Source: Lamellibrachia columna (Eukaryota > Annelida > Polychaeta > Sabellida > Siboglinidae). Taken from it: 64,000 bases of DNA. The stretch lies in NCBI GenBank assembly GCA_963662155.1, contig OY759273.1, positions 28,991,544 through 29,055,543 on the forward strand, written 5' to 3'. The notes beneath the pieces are model-generated. The model was not told the origin of the DNA and made no database searches. It saw only the letters and a program-made list of their open reading frames with translations. A program made the translations under genes and the position numbers. This document shows positions 11,310 through 24,270 of the stretch, piece after piece. Position 1 is the first letter of the stretch, and every line of letters begins with the position of its first letter.

Positions 11310-11499
11310 GGCTGACGCCGGCTGTTGTCAGCTGAAACACACGTTGGACTGAGTTGAACGCATCGTTATTGGTGATGGTATGCTACTTATTGTATGTATT
11401 GTATTAATATGCCCACATATCCGACCTTTCGTAAACAGTATATAAGGGGAATTCTAAGGATATGGTGACCACATACAATTAGCGATGGAACAGTATGGG

Positions 11500-12190
11500 A
11501 AAGAACAAATAAAGAACCAACTGAACTGGATAGGCCATACTCTCAGGAAGCGGACACAACTAATCGCAAGACAGGCGCTCACGTCGAACTCTTAGGGCAA
11601 AAGGAAAGGGCGAGAGACACTTGGCGCAGATAAGTGGGTAATCATGAAATAGATCGGCCTAAATTATTTACGCCGCTGAACGACATGTCTACCTAATTTG
11701 TTCTATACCGATGCATTCATTCAATCATTCCACACCATGCCACGTACAAAAAAAGCATTTATTATTTTTAAAACATGATGTTTTGCGCACTTGTTCGGTC
11801 CAATTAGCGCCGCGATGCATCAACGTTTTATTCAGTAAGCGCCAGTGCTTTATATTTTCGCTCACCGCGGATGCAATATACTGCATTATTTGGACCGCAA
11901 AAGTGCGCAAAAAACATAATATTCTAAATTAATGTATGTTTTTGTTGTATGTGGAATAATGTGGAATGATTGAAGGAATGAATTTGCACAGTAAAATTGA
12001 GGTAAGAATGTCGTTCAGCGGCGTAAATAAGTTAGGCCAATCTAATTCATGATTACCGATAAGTGGAAGCACGGATGGCAAAAGCAGGATATAGGTGGAA
12101 ACACAAGCCCAAGACCGTGTGCGCTGGAACGGGGTCGTAAATGGCCTATGCTCTGCCAGAGAATGAAAAGGTTTAAGTCAAGTAAGTCAA
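11500..12190 (+). pseudogene. RTE-like LINE tail, split by a MITE
   Basis: Plus-strand translation gives NQLNWIGHTLRKRTQLIARQ, ALTSN and KRKGRETLGAD, then, after the insertion at 11637-12057, [19 protein letters not shown] remnants in shifted frames. This is the conserved RTE tail (WxWIGHTLRxP, ITRQALxWNPQGKRKRGRP, RWRxxVxGLCSxRE). The same tail occurs at 39725-40022. Confidence 0.75.
11637..12057. mobile_element. Complete 421-bp foldback MITE with perfect 8-bp target duplication
   Basis: Termini GGTAATCATGAA and TTCATGATTACC are inverted. The arms pair over most of the element (GGCCTAAATTATTTACGCCG against CGGCGTAAATAAGTTAGGCC, CAATCATTCCACA against TGTGGAATGATTG, TTTTGCGCACTT against AAGTGCGCAAAA). 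It is flanked by GATAAGTG at 11629-11636 and 12058-12065. An 8-bp duplication fits hAT-, P- or Merlin-type transposition; the GG terminus is unlike hAT (usually CAG/TAG). It has no transposase of its own. Confidence 0.92.
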
Positions 12191-12389
12191 GACATGCCCA
12201 CATAATACGAAATTTATTAACCTTGCATAGTTGCTTCATTCACCCCAACATCCGAAACAGTCGTGCTTTAATGTTTCTGTCAGGTGAGATACGTTTTTTT
12301 ACTGAATGTGTCTTATTTTACACGAATTTCGGCATGCAAAAACGCACTGACAAGAACCTTGTTTGTAATTGTGACGTGGTCTACAAAGT

Positions 12390-12521
<132 letters not shown>

Positions 12522-12699
12522 CTTTCAACACACAAAGCCAGCTCTTCCAAAAATAACTCGGTGATTCTTTTGTACGACGAAGACGGTGCAGATATGATTC
12601 GTCATTTATCTAGTTTTACACTTACACACGTATATGTTTGTCCGGGCACGTGTACGTGCACGTACCAGGACATTCACTTGGTGGTCTATGCAGCACACG

Positions 12700-12862
12700 T
12701 ACTGCTACGAAACAACGGAGATACGACGGTGAACTGCCACGAAACAACGGAGACACGACGGTGAACTGCTACGAAACAACGGAGACACGACGGTGAACTG
12801 ATACGAAACAACGGAGACACGACGGTGAACTGCTATGAATCAACGGAGATGCGACGGTGAAC
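12700..12862. repeat. Minisatellite, 32-bp unit, 5 copies
   Basis: Unit CTGCTACGAAACAACGGAGA followed by CACGACGGTGAA. Copies vary at a few positions (TGATAC, TATGAATC, GATGCG). Confidence 0.92.
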
Positions 12863-13249
12863 ATATCGGAAGTCCAGACCTAGGTAGACGGAATAAAAGA
12901 AGGATGAAGAGTCGCAGCTAGGTGGATATTCGGTAGACAGACCCTTCCTAGCATTACCGAAGACAATGTCTTGGATGGTAGCAGAAGCAACATATGTTCA
13001 ACCAACCAGTGTTCCATGGCGAGATTGAACACGCATTACACCAAACAATGGCACAGCCGCCCGCAGCCCTCAAATTAACATACTTCCTTGCTCCATGTTT
13101 TACGTTACGTGAACTACTCCGATGACGTTAAATGCTGCCGGCGTCCTGCCAACAACCGACGCTACACCGTCATGGTTCAGTGGAGAATACAAGAGACCAG
13201 GGTTGTAACGTTGGGTTGACGTCATCGCTATCAGATACTAATCTTACCC

Positions 13250-13515
13250 AATGTACCCACGTAAGAGGAGATCAAATTGAAGTGTTTAAGATATTGAATG
13301 GGTATGAACATATTGATAGGCATATTTTTGTCTCACTTAAGAAAGTCAGTAGTACTAGATGACACGAACAAACTTTGATGAAGGATCAGTGTAGATTCTA
13401 TATCAGAGAGTAGGTACTCATTCTCACAGAGGACAGTAACTGAATGGAACAACTTGAACTTATCTACAGATTGTGTAAGTGCTAGCAGCGTGAATATGAT
13501 TATAAAAAGTATATA
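13250..13515 (+). pseudogene. CR1-like LINE 3' fragment
   Basis: Plus-strand translation gives GDQIEVFKILNGYEHIDRHI and FVSLKKVSSTR, then in other frames SISE and TEWNNLNLSTDCVSASSVNM. This is the conserved C-terminus of the LINE family seen at 41430-43860. It is 5' truncated and frameshifted. Confidence 0.78.
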
Positions 13516-13837
13516 TGGTCCTTTCTACATGGTGTCTATACTAGGGGAAGTAAAATGTCCAACATATGATTTAAACGTGTAACATGTTGTGGACTCCATC
13601 ACTCATCTACATGAATCACGACAGAACCGTCCATTACGCGGCTCAGTTCATTCAGCTAACTTCGCTTGTTAATTTAGCCAGATGATTTTAAGGAAAAACT
13701 TACGATCATTTATTTATTAACACGCCAGAATTAAGGTCAACGCCACACACGATTGAAAACCACAAGAACGTCACCAGTAACACAACCAATGCAGCGCTAT
13801 TCAACCTGGCCTCGATCGTCCACTTCTTTTGTACGGC

Positions 13838-14190
13838 ACATCAGCAGGGCCTTTGTACGGCACACCAGCGGGGCCTTTGTACGGCACATCAGCGGGGCCT
13901 TTGGACGGCACACCAGCGGGGCCTTTGTACGGCACACCAGCGGGGCCTTTGGACGGCACACCAGCGGGGCCTTTGTACGGCACATCAGCGGGGCCTTTGT
14001 ACGGCACATCAGCGGGGCCTTTGGACGGCACACCAGCGGGGCCTTTGTACGGCACATCAGCGGGGCCTTTGAACGGCACATCAGCGGGGCCTTTGTACGA
14101 CACATCAGCGGGGCCTTTGTACGGCACATCAGCGGGGCCTTTGTACGGCATATCAGCGGGGCCTTTGTACGGCACATCAGCGGGGCCTTT
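13838..14190. repeat. Minisatellite, 24-bp unit, about 15 copies
   Basis: Unit GGGGCCTTTGTACGGCACAT followed by CAGC, alternating with a CACC/GGAC variant. The unit has no stop in at least four of the six frames, so octapeptide-repeat ORFs appear on both strands. There is no other sign of a gene. Confidence 0.96.
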
Positions 14191-14549
14191 GTGTGCGAAC
14201 ACGGAGACTGTAATTCATCTGCTGTTCCATTATACAATCACACACCAGTAAACGGAGTTTTTAACAGGCTGTTTTCCCAGTCGTGGCCGTATTATGTGTT
14301 GTTCGGCAACTTCGAATAAGACAGTTACCCAATGCCAGGCCCCGAACAACCTGCGAGTCTAGATTCCAGCGATTCATCGAAAGTACTACAGTTATTAATA
14401 TACACATGGATCGCTGTGACCCAAAAACTGTTTATCTGTACACCTGTTAAACCTATCTGTACTACTAGCATTTACACAATCAACATGTATCTTATGATGT
14501 ATTTTAGGAGCTATATAAAGAGCTCATAGCTCCTCGTGTATAAACTCTG

Positions 14550-14880
14550 GACACGTCTAGCAATAAATATCCTGGTTGGTTCGTATGTAGCTGTGAACTT
14601 CCTGGTTGCAGAATGTGTGGAACGCCTGAATGTCGGTCGTCCCAATTGAGAGTTAAACACAGTGCCATTTATCACATTGAGCAACCAGACAAGTTGAACG
14701 ATACCGGCGGTAAATAAGGGGTGCCCGAGTGAACAGCCACCCCAATAGAGAGTTAAATTCAGTGACATTTACACATTGAGCAACCTCACAAGTACAAAGG
14801 TACCGGCTGTCAATAAGGTCACGCCTGAATGAACAGGAGACGTCCCAATATAGAGATAAACGCAGGGGCATTTCTTTGAT
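14550..14880. repeat. Interspersed repeat with internal duplications, also at 18280-18420
   Basis: Contains two or three diverged copies of a roughly 100-bp block (AACTTCCTGGTTGC, CCCAATTGAGAGTTAAA, ATTTATCACATTGAGCAACC). A partial copy recurs at 18280-18420 (AACTTCCCGGTTGC, GGTCACGCCTGAATGAACA, ATTTATCACACTGAGTAACC). Class unknown. Confidence 0.6.
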
Positions 14881-15391
14881 AATAATGGTCTACGCGCGAT
14901 GCCCAAACACGACGGTCGTGCTAGTTATTATTTCCAAATGGAGTAACTGCACCGGAAGCCACAATGAACTCATAGTGTTCAAGCGGATGTGTATTTGCGT
15001 GTAATGATAACGTTTGTAGAACAGGACTTTGGTTAACAATCTGCATAACGCATAATGTACATAACACTGATTGTATCTTACGGGCCGCTCCTTGAGCACA
15101 TTAACACGCTATTGGGTGATTACCCGTTGTTGTTAGATTTCAATTGAAGGAATGTGATTTTATATCTCATCTTCTGAGCAAATCATGTTTGGAGGCCCTC
15201 ACAGGTGTCGTATGCAAAGAAAGCCAACATTTATTCACCCGCTCGTACCCCGGAGCCGGAGGAATGGTCGACATTCTGAGATAAGAAGGTTTTGCGAAAC
15301 AAAATTACCAAACAAAGCAGCAGCAGACCTGAAATTACACATGGACAAGGAAGCCGTTGGTTTTTCGAGTCTACTTCTCTCGCACGCACAT

Positions 15392-15690
15392 TAAGGTACT
15401 TACGTCTCACTAACGCTTCACTCTTTGTGTGACTTATTACGCTCTACCCCGGCATACATGTTCATTAAAGCACAAACTCGACTTCTTTGGGAAGCATTCA
15501 ACCACACCACACCAATCATTCATTTATTGCCACCACAGTATGTAGCCAGGTACCCGTTTATACAGCTGAGTGAACTGAAGCAACACGGACTTAACGAAAT
15601 TGCTGAAGCTTCGAAACGGCAGCAAGATGATTCAAACCGCGGACGTCTCGAATAAGAGTCCAACGTTCAAACGTCTGAGTCACAGCGTCC
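15392..15690 (-). mobile_element. tRNA-derived SINE (diverged copy)
   Basis: On the minus strand a tRNA-like head (GACTCAGACGTTTGAACG, then GCGGTTTGAATC as a decayed B-box) leads into a body with GGTTGAATGCTTCCCAAAG and AGTCGAGTTTGTGCTTTAAT. It matches the copies at 2731 and 17186 in order. Confidence 0.65.
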
Positions 15691-15699
15691 CACGATTTT

Positions 15700-17180
15700 C
15701 TGGGAACACGAGTACCTTTTTACATGCTATTCACTTCATACCGTTACAAGTATCGTATATACGACAATCCTTAAGAAATTACACCGACGAATGTTTATCC
15801 AAGCATACAAGCTGCTGTAATCAAATGTTCGATTCAAGTCGCGGCATTATTCGTCAACGAAATCACGACGACATGTTGACGCCATATCGGGCGATTTTCG
15901 CATAGTGGTATTGTTCGCGAGTTCGCGCTATATACATTCAACGTAGGTGAACCGAATCTGAGAAGACGCAGTCGTGGGGCAGCGGCCAGCAAACTGCGCC
16001 GTCTGGTCCGACCGATCTCTCTACATGGCGACCTACTGCGGAAATGACTCGGCAAAGGACGTGTTCCTTTTCTCTTCAGTTGCTACGCTGCAACCAGCCC
16101 CTTCTGGGGCTAACAAAGGAGTTTGTGGTACGCATGCAAAAGGTAAATCAAACATGGAAAAAATGGTGCAAATAAAACGTGTGGCTAAAATTAAGCTATT
16201 TGTCAGTCAAGTATTGGTAGTTAATATGTGTTTGCGTGCAAGTATGGATGTGAGTGAGTCAACTGTGCGTACGTGCGTGCATGCGTGCGTGATCACAGTA
16301 ACCCATTTTCTAGATAAACGTAGGCGTTCTAATCTCAGTAAACGGTATTGATCGACACGGTTTATAAGAATGTGAGTGACATTTACACCAAATCTGTATT
16401 CGGGCAGCTTGCCAAACCACTGCCGCGCAGTCAACCATGTCGACGTCTTCGCCAAGCCACTGGCGACGGCTTTATCAGTACACAGACCCGCTCCATGCAT
16501 CTAGAAGGGGGTTCTCTAGACCTATGATCATTATTTACCCAATTACACAAATTATTTAATACGCGTAGCTCTCTTCCACGAGTAAGATAACGTGAGTACA
16601 CAAGAATTTAATAAATGAAGTAATTTGAGTTTTATTCGCTTATTATAATTCTTGTCACGACTACGACAAGATCTGATAGCGTGATTGGGGAGAAACAGTA
16701 GACAGTTATGTTCAGTGTGGTTACACGGCGAGCGAGTCTACTGGTGCGATACGATCTGCCCTGCAGCTAAAGTGGAAAACCGTTCTGAGGTTCTTTTATC
16801 GGGAGCAACTTCACCCTCTAGTCGGCCGACGAACGGACGCCATGTGCGTGTTGGCACATGTTTACAACTGAGACTGGCAAGAAAGGGGGTAGCTTCCTGT
16901 GACAGGGTAATCTAATGTCGGCATCTTAGTCTGATGGAGTTCGATCGTCAACGTCAGGACGAACGTCTAGTGGCGATTGTGCTACTAACTGCCGCGAGTC
17001 CGGTTCGTTGGTGTCCATATTTGTAGTGTGGATAGTTTAAGTAGCGTCCGCAGTCGATTTAATAAAAATGCGTACTTTTGTTCATATCATCGCGTCTCTG
17101 TTTTACCTCAATTAATGTTTGACCAAACACTAAGTAATTTAATAGTTTGTCTGATGATATAAACACACAAAGGTTGCACA
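15700..17180. other. Intergenic stretch, nothing recognised
   Basis: Several short frames exist but none shows codon structure, splice context or family motifs. No element ends were found. Confidence 0.5.
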
Positions 17181-17185
17181 AACGA

Positions 17186-17495
17186 GCTAGCATGTTGCAG
17201 TGGTCATTCCGGCTCAGGTAATGTGAATCGTGAGGACCGGGTGTGAATCCACTTGCTGCAGTTTCAAAGCTTCGGTCAGTTGAGTTCACTGCACGTTGTT
17301 ACAGCTGTAGTAATGAGTACCTGGCTGTAGATAGTGACAAATATATGTGAGCGTATATGCTTCGCCCTCTAATTGCGGTGTGGCTGAATGCGTCACACAA
17401 AAGTCGTGTTAGTGTCAGAATGAACAGGCCTGCCAGGGGGTGAAATATACAACGCTTAGAACGGTCCAACGGACTGGATACAGCGCTATACAAGA
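17186..17495 (+). mobile_element. tRNA-derived SINE
   Basis: Head AGCATGTTGCAGTGGTCATT with a mutated B-box GGGTGTGAATCC, body GTGGCTGAATGCGTCAC, and end GGATACAGCGCTATACAAG. The end matches the copy at 2731-3005. Confidence 0.72.
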
Positions 17496-18049
17496 ATTTG
17501 CCTTTACCGTTTAACCAGGACCCAATTTAATGTTCACATCGCTGACAGCTGTGGTAACGTCCTCCTTGAATCACCACTGCCGTTACCATCAGAGGTGCCA
17601 GGTTAAATAATTAGGAGGAAGGAGATGCTGATGAAATAAAGGAGGAGGGTGTGGGTGACGTCACTGCCAACAAGTTCACACGGTGTTATCCCACAAAACC
17701 AAAGAAACGGAGCTCACATCATGAGCTGATCCAAGGGCGTCCATCAGGTACCCGGGAACCCCCCCACTTTATTTCGGTCGGGTTTTTTCATCATATCAGA
17801 ATTAGTTGTCAAGACACCATGAGGTGGCCGTCACCTGCACTTGTTCCGCAGATGTGAACATTTAAAACTTACAAACTGTGGGCATTGCCTAACGTACTGC
17901 AATATTTCCCCAGTCGTCTTGAGTCGCTTCCTCGCCCTGCCTTATCCTCGTAGAACCCATCAGGGCCATCACTAAACGCAGATCGATTCTTATTGTCAAT
18001 GGATATTTAGGGAATGTCCACTGGTCGGCAACAGGATAAGACCAGCGAT

Positions 18050-18133
18050 GAGGAGCTTACCTGGTCACCAGGAGCTTACCTGGTCACCAGGAGCTTACCT
18101 GGTCACCAGGAGCTTACCTGGTCACCAGGAGCT
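18050..18133. repeat. Tandem repeat, 19-bp unit, 4-5 copies
   Basis: Perfect repeats of AGGAGCTTACCTGGTCACC. Intergenic. Confidence 0.97.
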
Positions 18134-18429
18134 ATTTCGTAATATCTTAAATACTTTTCTTATGAAACACGGTTTTGATTGCAGCCATTTTATAATGATC
18201 CCCGTCTGAGATATCATGGTGTCTCTTAAGATATATGAATGGTCAGTCGGTCTACATTAGTGATCCCGCTGATTGGCTCGTGTGTGGCTGGTAACTTCCC
18301 GGTTGCGGAATGTGTGCGGTCGACAAGGTCACGCCTGAATGAACACACGTCCCAATGGAGAAATAAAAGCTGTGTCATTTATCACACTGAGTAACCTGGC
18401 AAGTTAAACTGTTCGGCGCCCCTGGCTAC

Positions 18430-19510
18430 CAGGATGTTGCCGGTGTGGAAGTATGTGTCTTTCAGACGATGTGTTACACTAAAACCACTACCTGTTTCAT
18501 GTGGTAGGGGAAGTAGTATACCCCGGACAGCGGTAAACGTGACAGAGTAAGACCTTACATTTGACAAAAATGCTATGTCTAAACACTATCAATACTGGCT
18601 AGTATAACTACTAAAATGACAATTAAATACTGAAAATTGTATGAACAAAAAGACTAAAATACCATAAAATCAACAAAAAAAAACCCAGGAGAATGTTGTA
18701 CAGTATCAATAGTGAACTGCTGTTCTAATCATTCTGTCCACGGTACTTAACGGGGGGGGGGGGGACGTCGACTTAGTATACCTGCTGTGGTGATTATGTA
18801 CTAGGCCCTGCTTGTTGTCACTGAAGGTGTGGCAAAATTGTTTTAGCTACCTTGTTGCGGTTGATTTAGCTGTATGAGGATCATTGGTAGCAAAGAGGTG
18901 ATTCCGGAGGCTTTCCGCATACATTGATTTGGTATTCGAATCAGTCTGCTCAATTGTTTTGAATAATGACTATCTTGGACAAGTGGCACGCTGTAGCTTT
19001 AAATCCTAACATTTTAGTCCAACACATAGAGCTAACTTCGTCAGAATTATTATCCGAAAACCGCATAAAGTAGAGATCGTCCTGCAACGACGATGTTGCA
19101 CATTTCGAAGAAATCCGTATGCGTGTCGAAACTTAGAAGAGGCACCGCCGAAGGGGATGCGAACGTCTTCGAAACAACGAGCCTTATACTACGAATCGGA
19201 CTGTTCAGCCACAGTCAGAACTGTCAACGCCTTTTGTCATCAACACCAATATCCTTACTCGAATCATTATGCTCGTCCTCCAAGGAAGACACTTTGTTGT
19301 TGTTTGCACGTAGACTTATTTACAGAGGACCACATTGTAATAGGTACACAGCTCATTGAAAAGGTGTGGACCTACCTACCGGGTGCTCTTTGCGCAATCC
19401 CACTGCAACAAAACCTGTCCAACATACGACACACAGAATGCATTCACCCCGGTACGCCCCGACCAGGACAAGCCGAGCGGAGGGCGTTGTGTCCTGGTTG
19501 GGCCGTGCCC
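18430..19510. other. Intergenic stretch with a G13 tract, nothing else recognised
   Basis: A run of about 13 G at 18752-18764 is the only notable feature. Short frames to either side have no recognisable motifs. Confidence 0.5.
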
Positions 19511-20800
19511 GAGTGCTCATCAGAGCGCGATCACTTTGATTTGGAACTTTACCTACTATACCTGTACAACACTAACAAAAAACTACTTCTCTGTGTTCCT
19601 TACCTTGCCGTGTCTTTCCTCCCGCAGAGAACACTTGAGAAGGCGCACACGAGAGAAAATTAAGTCTTACAGAACTGAGGTACGAATGGAGACTAAGCTG
19701 CGGTCCTCCATTAACGGCGCCCAGATCGGTTATGACGAACTCGTTTGCTTGGCGCTTATTTGCGACACGGTTGGCCGGGCATCTATGACGAACACGGGTC
19801 GACGCCGAGCATTGAGGTCAGGTAACTTCCTCGTCCGGCCAGAGTGACGTCAATGCTAAGACGTTTGAAGCGAACCGTTTTACCTGGCTTTGTCAATCAG
19901 CATCAATAGATGTATAGAATTTCGGCTGATGAAGCAGTCACCATGAGCAGAATACATCACGACAGAGGTTATTTTGGAAAACTGGCATATTACACGTATT
20001 GTCATAAACGACGAAGTTTTGCCATATCATCAGCCGGATCATTTCCATAGTGGTTTGTGGGGACACGATAGCCAGCATAAGCTGACTACTGGGATAATAC
20101 TTGCATATGACTATACAATTATAAAATACACCTTAATAACTCGACACTAGAACATCGTGCTGAACAACTTGATTAATAATACAGACACTCGTTATTTTCA
20201 ACTCTTGTGACTCTAGTTGACAGGAAGTTATTGATATCTGGTTTAAAACTTTGTCGATTTACATTGTATTTGAAAATTAAGGGAGTTCCATATATGGATA
20301 GCTGAACTGAAAAAGGTGCGTCAGATCGGTACTTTGACACACAAGATTTCAACGTTGTTGGCGCTATGCCTGGTACAATGACTATGTTGTTCAGATAATC
20401 TGACAAAATCATGGGTAAGGTAGGGAAACGAGTTCGTGTTGGCTACGTTGTGCTCATGGTTAAGCTTTCGCTGGGAAACGTTGTTTTCAGTAGACAATAA
20501 TAATTCTGATAAACAAACATGGAAATGTGGTCCCATACCACAAATAAGCCTTGCCATTTTTTTTCAAAATCACTTATAACTTATCGTTTAACTTTTGTGA
20601 CATTTCTGGATGCCAGGACGAGCAGGAACAATCCAGATAACACTGCATAAGGAGCAGAGCACAGCGTTTCCCTAGATGGTTATATTAACAGCCTTATATT
20701 ATGTTTATACATCCACTATTGTTGTTTATACATCCACTAATATTGTCAACAATGGTCTATTCAGACTGACTATTATATAATGTGACACCTTTAATATTTA

Positions 20801-20803
<3 letters not shown>

Positions 20804-20868
<65 letters not shown>
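20804..20868. repeat. (TA)n microsatellite
   Basis: About 32 TA repeats, inside copy B' of the LINE unit and absent from the matching place in copy B. Confidence 0.99.
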
Positions 20869-20873
<5 letters not shown>

Positions 20874-20946
20874 TATTTTACCCCTACATTTATCATCAAA
20901 ACCTTTTTCCTTTTCCAGAGTCCACTGTGATCCAAACAGCACGGTT

Positions 20947-21290
20947 TCTGTTTTAACAGACAGTTTAGTCAATTAGCCCCTCGTTACAAGATACAAGTTT
21001 TAACAGACAGTTTAGTCAATTAGCCCCTCGTTACAAGATACAAGTTTTAACAGACAGTTTAGTCAATTAGCCCCTCGTTACAAGATACAAGTTTTAACAG
21101 ACAGTTTAGTCAATTAGCCCCTCGTTACAAGATACAAGTTTTAACAGACAGTTTAGTCAATTAGCCCCTCGTTACAAGATACAAGATACAAGTTTTAACA
21201 GACAGTTTAGTCAATTAGCCCCTCGTTACAAGATACAAGTTTTAACAGAAGGACAGTTTAGTCAATTAGCCCCTCGTTACAAGATACAAG
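20947..21290. repeat. Minisatellite, 47-bp unit, about 7 copies
   Basis: Unit TTTTAACAGACAGTTTAGTC, then AATTAGCCCCTCGTTACAAG, then ATACAAG. Copy B of the LINE unit has a single unit at the matching place (near 27548-27595), so the array arose after the two copies separated. Confidence 0.95.
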
Positions 21291-22479
21291 TTCATAGCTT
21301 AATACCAGGTATATAAAGTGTTCATCTTTACCTGACCTATAAGCAATATCATTAGCATATAATAACCATTTGCAATTCACCCTGATGGACACATAATTAA
21401 CATAGCAGATAAATAACAAATGTCCTAACACATTTCCCTGTGGAACACCAACGATTACATCACGGGGCTTGGATTCTACTCTGTTTACAATAACTATTTG
21501 CTTTCTGTTGCTTAAATAATATTTAAGCCACTCTATTGATGCGATGCCTGTGGCCCTTAGTTTAGTAATGAGGATATCGTGAACGATCGTGTCGAAGTCC
21601 TTTTGGAAATCAAGGACTACCATGCCTGTGTAGTTACTGTCATACATTCCACATGATCAGTTAGGTTAATCAAACAGGCATCCGTATAATAGTTGCCCAT
21701 GAAGCCAGACGGTTGCTCCTACAGGATGATGTTGTTGGTCAGCTAAGCTGCCACGTGGTTATAAACAGCTCTTTCTAGAATCTTAGATACAGCAGATGGA
21801 TGCTGACCAACCTGTAGTTGTTTACTTCCTGTCGATTGTTCTTTTTATATACTTGTATGAACCTAGCAGATTTAAGATCAAACGGTATATTGTTGGTGGG
21901 GATAGAGAGATTTCTGTGCAATAGGTCTTTTGAAAATTGGACCACCATCCTTCAGGAACCTGCTATTAGTGGGGTTGAGTGCGCTGAGGTGTTTTTCTTG
22001 GGGAAATGTAGTTTGCAGACTGTTATGCAGCTAATTTACCACCAAACTCCGTCTTAATGACAATCAGTGTTACTGAACATTGTATATGGAAATTGGGGGC
22101 CGCTCTAACCCTGATGTATATAGACAATTGCTGAAAAAGCTATACTATTTGATGGGTCTTGCTTAATTCCGAACAAAATAAGAAGTAACTTATTTAAGCA
22201 AAACTCTCTGACTTAAAGTAGCCCCTACGCATTTTAGTTATTAAGAATTTAAAGAAAACTACTGACATATTTTACTTAAGATAATTACTGACATATTTTT
22301 CTTAAGATAAGAAATAAGAATAGTTGTTAAACAAGCAAAAACAATTTCATGTTGTTACTTACTGTTGCGAACAAATTTAACTTAGTAGCATGTCGAACGC
22401 CCGAAATCACAACACTGCATTCAATGAATAACACAAGAAGGTGGCGACCCAGGCGTATTGTACGGCTAGGTTAAAGCGA

Positions 22480-23250
22480 AACGAAAGTCATGGTTTGGGA
22501 GTAATGCATATCACACTAGTGGTTATCTAAGATGTTGTCTAAAGGTGGAAGATTCTAGTCAGATCTCAGTAACACTGAGGGCTCACATGTTTATTGGGCG
22601 ACCAATAAGTGCCTGGCAGTTCTAAGAAATCAACTCCGGTGAAAGATCATATGAAGCAACGAAAATTGTCAATCACGCGCGCTGCTATAATTCAGAACGA
22701 GATAAGTTAAATAAACAAAGGCCAACATATGTTGCATAAGTTGGGTTTAGGCGCAAACAGCATGGCCATATTTTATTGACAAGAATAACAGTAGGTGCTT
22801 ACAAATATTATTTAAGTTATCAAAACATTATGGCGCGGCCAATGAAATTAAGATGCTATGTGTTCAACACGGTTTTCCAAGTAAATCACTGACATGATTT
22901 TCTTGATTGTTGTTGCAAATGGTTGTTTTAGTAACTCTTATAGATACGTATGGCCCTAAACCATCACTTGTTTCGCGTTGACATTCGAACACATTGTGCA
23001 GTATGGCGCGTGTGGCGCGTGTGGCGCGTGTGGCGCGGCTGTACATGTTCACAGCACGCACAGTCGTCCACTCACGACGTCCTGAAGACTGAATCTGTGT
23101 ACTATGCACCGACGAGTAACCCGCAATATCTCGACCAAACAACTGCATGGATCTGGCAGGAGGCTGTCACAGATTTCAGTTTGGCTGGATAATATGCGGC
23201 GAGCCAATGGACGTGAACTCGTTAGCTTCAGTGTGGGTATTTGAACAACT
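22480..23250. other. Intergenic stretch, little recognised
   Basis: A short GTGGCGCGT triplication near 23003-23036 is the only regular feature. No coding evidence. Confidence 0.5.
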
Positions 23251-23261
23251 ACGATAATTCC

Positions 23262-23448
23262 TGTCTTGCGTACGGCGTGCTTGGCGAGTGCTGTCATGCG
23301 TACGGCGTGCTCGGCGAGTGCCGTCATGCGTACGGCGTGCTCGGCGAGTGCTGTCATGCGTACGGCGTGCTCAACGAGTGCTGTCATGCGTACGGCGTGC
23401 TCGACGAGTGCTGTCATGCGTACGGCGTGCTTGGCGAGGGCTGTCTTG
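23262..23448. repeat. Minisatellite, 30-bp unit, 6 copies
   Basis: Unit GTCATGCGTACGGCGTGCTC followed by GGCGAGTGCT. A 30-bp period keeps several frames open. Confidence 0.95.
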
Positions 23449-24270
23449 CGTGACAGCTGGCAGTATAGCTGTCAACGGCAAGTTGGTAGAGGCTATGGAG
23501 AGTGGATGGCGGTTGAAGTTACTGTCTAAAAAAAAATGTCTATACACAACCTCACACGATCTCCGATCTGTGACAGAGGCGCCCAGCTAGACGTTTGCTG
23601 TAAGTGATTCCGTGCGCCATGCATCGTTGTATCGTTGGCATTGTGTATAAATGTCCGAGGGAAAGTTGTCGTCGGGGTCGTGGAGTACGTAGTTGGCGGA
23701 ACGATCATTATCGATGAATCGATATCCACTCATCGGCCCCGACTTACGGCAAAGAAACTCACACAAAACGGAACAGCGGCATGTCAAATACTCAACGACG
23801 CAGCAAACACAATTACAAAAGTCAACTGTTAACAAGAGCAGTTGCAATAGTCCTTGTAACAGAAAGAGACATATACCGACGAATACAAAGACGGATCTTG
23901 TGGTTACTTCCCCATAAGCCATAATTCATAAATATTGAGGAAGGATCTGCCTACACATTTGTACACCTATTTGTATTACCTTGATTTGATAACTATGAGT
24001 AATACTGTACTTGCCAGTTGCACTGGTTAGTCGTTACGAGTTGATATCGCTTTGGCCAAGACGGCTCGAACTATGTATTTGTAAGTGACTATGGACATGG
24101 ATTAAATACTGGCAACGTGAGTTTGAGGGTTTGTTTGTGTTTTGTAGCCAATACTAATTATATGTAAATCGTAGGACCCATTGTAGAGCAAGCGTGAATC
24201 ATAATAGTCTACTATAAGCTCTTCATATGTATGTCTTCGTTTAATTTTATTGAAGAAACGCTTTTGATCG

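Larger units (their letters stand above)
19512..22470 (-). pseudogene. Degenerate non-LTR retrotransposon unit (copy B')
   Basis: Minus-strand reverse-transcriptase remnant at 21258-21647: MVVLDFQKDFDTIVHDILIT, then GVPQGNVLGHLLFICYVNYV and LLYANDIAY. The catalytic pair, normally ADD, reads AND. A C-terminal piece at 20321-20557 reads YLTHDFVRLSEQHSHCTRHS. Blocks along the whole span align in order with copy B (26058-29515). Interrupted by a (TA)n and a 47-bp array. Confidence 0.75.

Noticed and set aside
13753..14319. A 188-residue repetitive frame resembling an octapeptide-repeat protein
   Set aside because: The 24-bp array is open in several frames on both strands; there is no codon bias, splice context or family motif.
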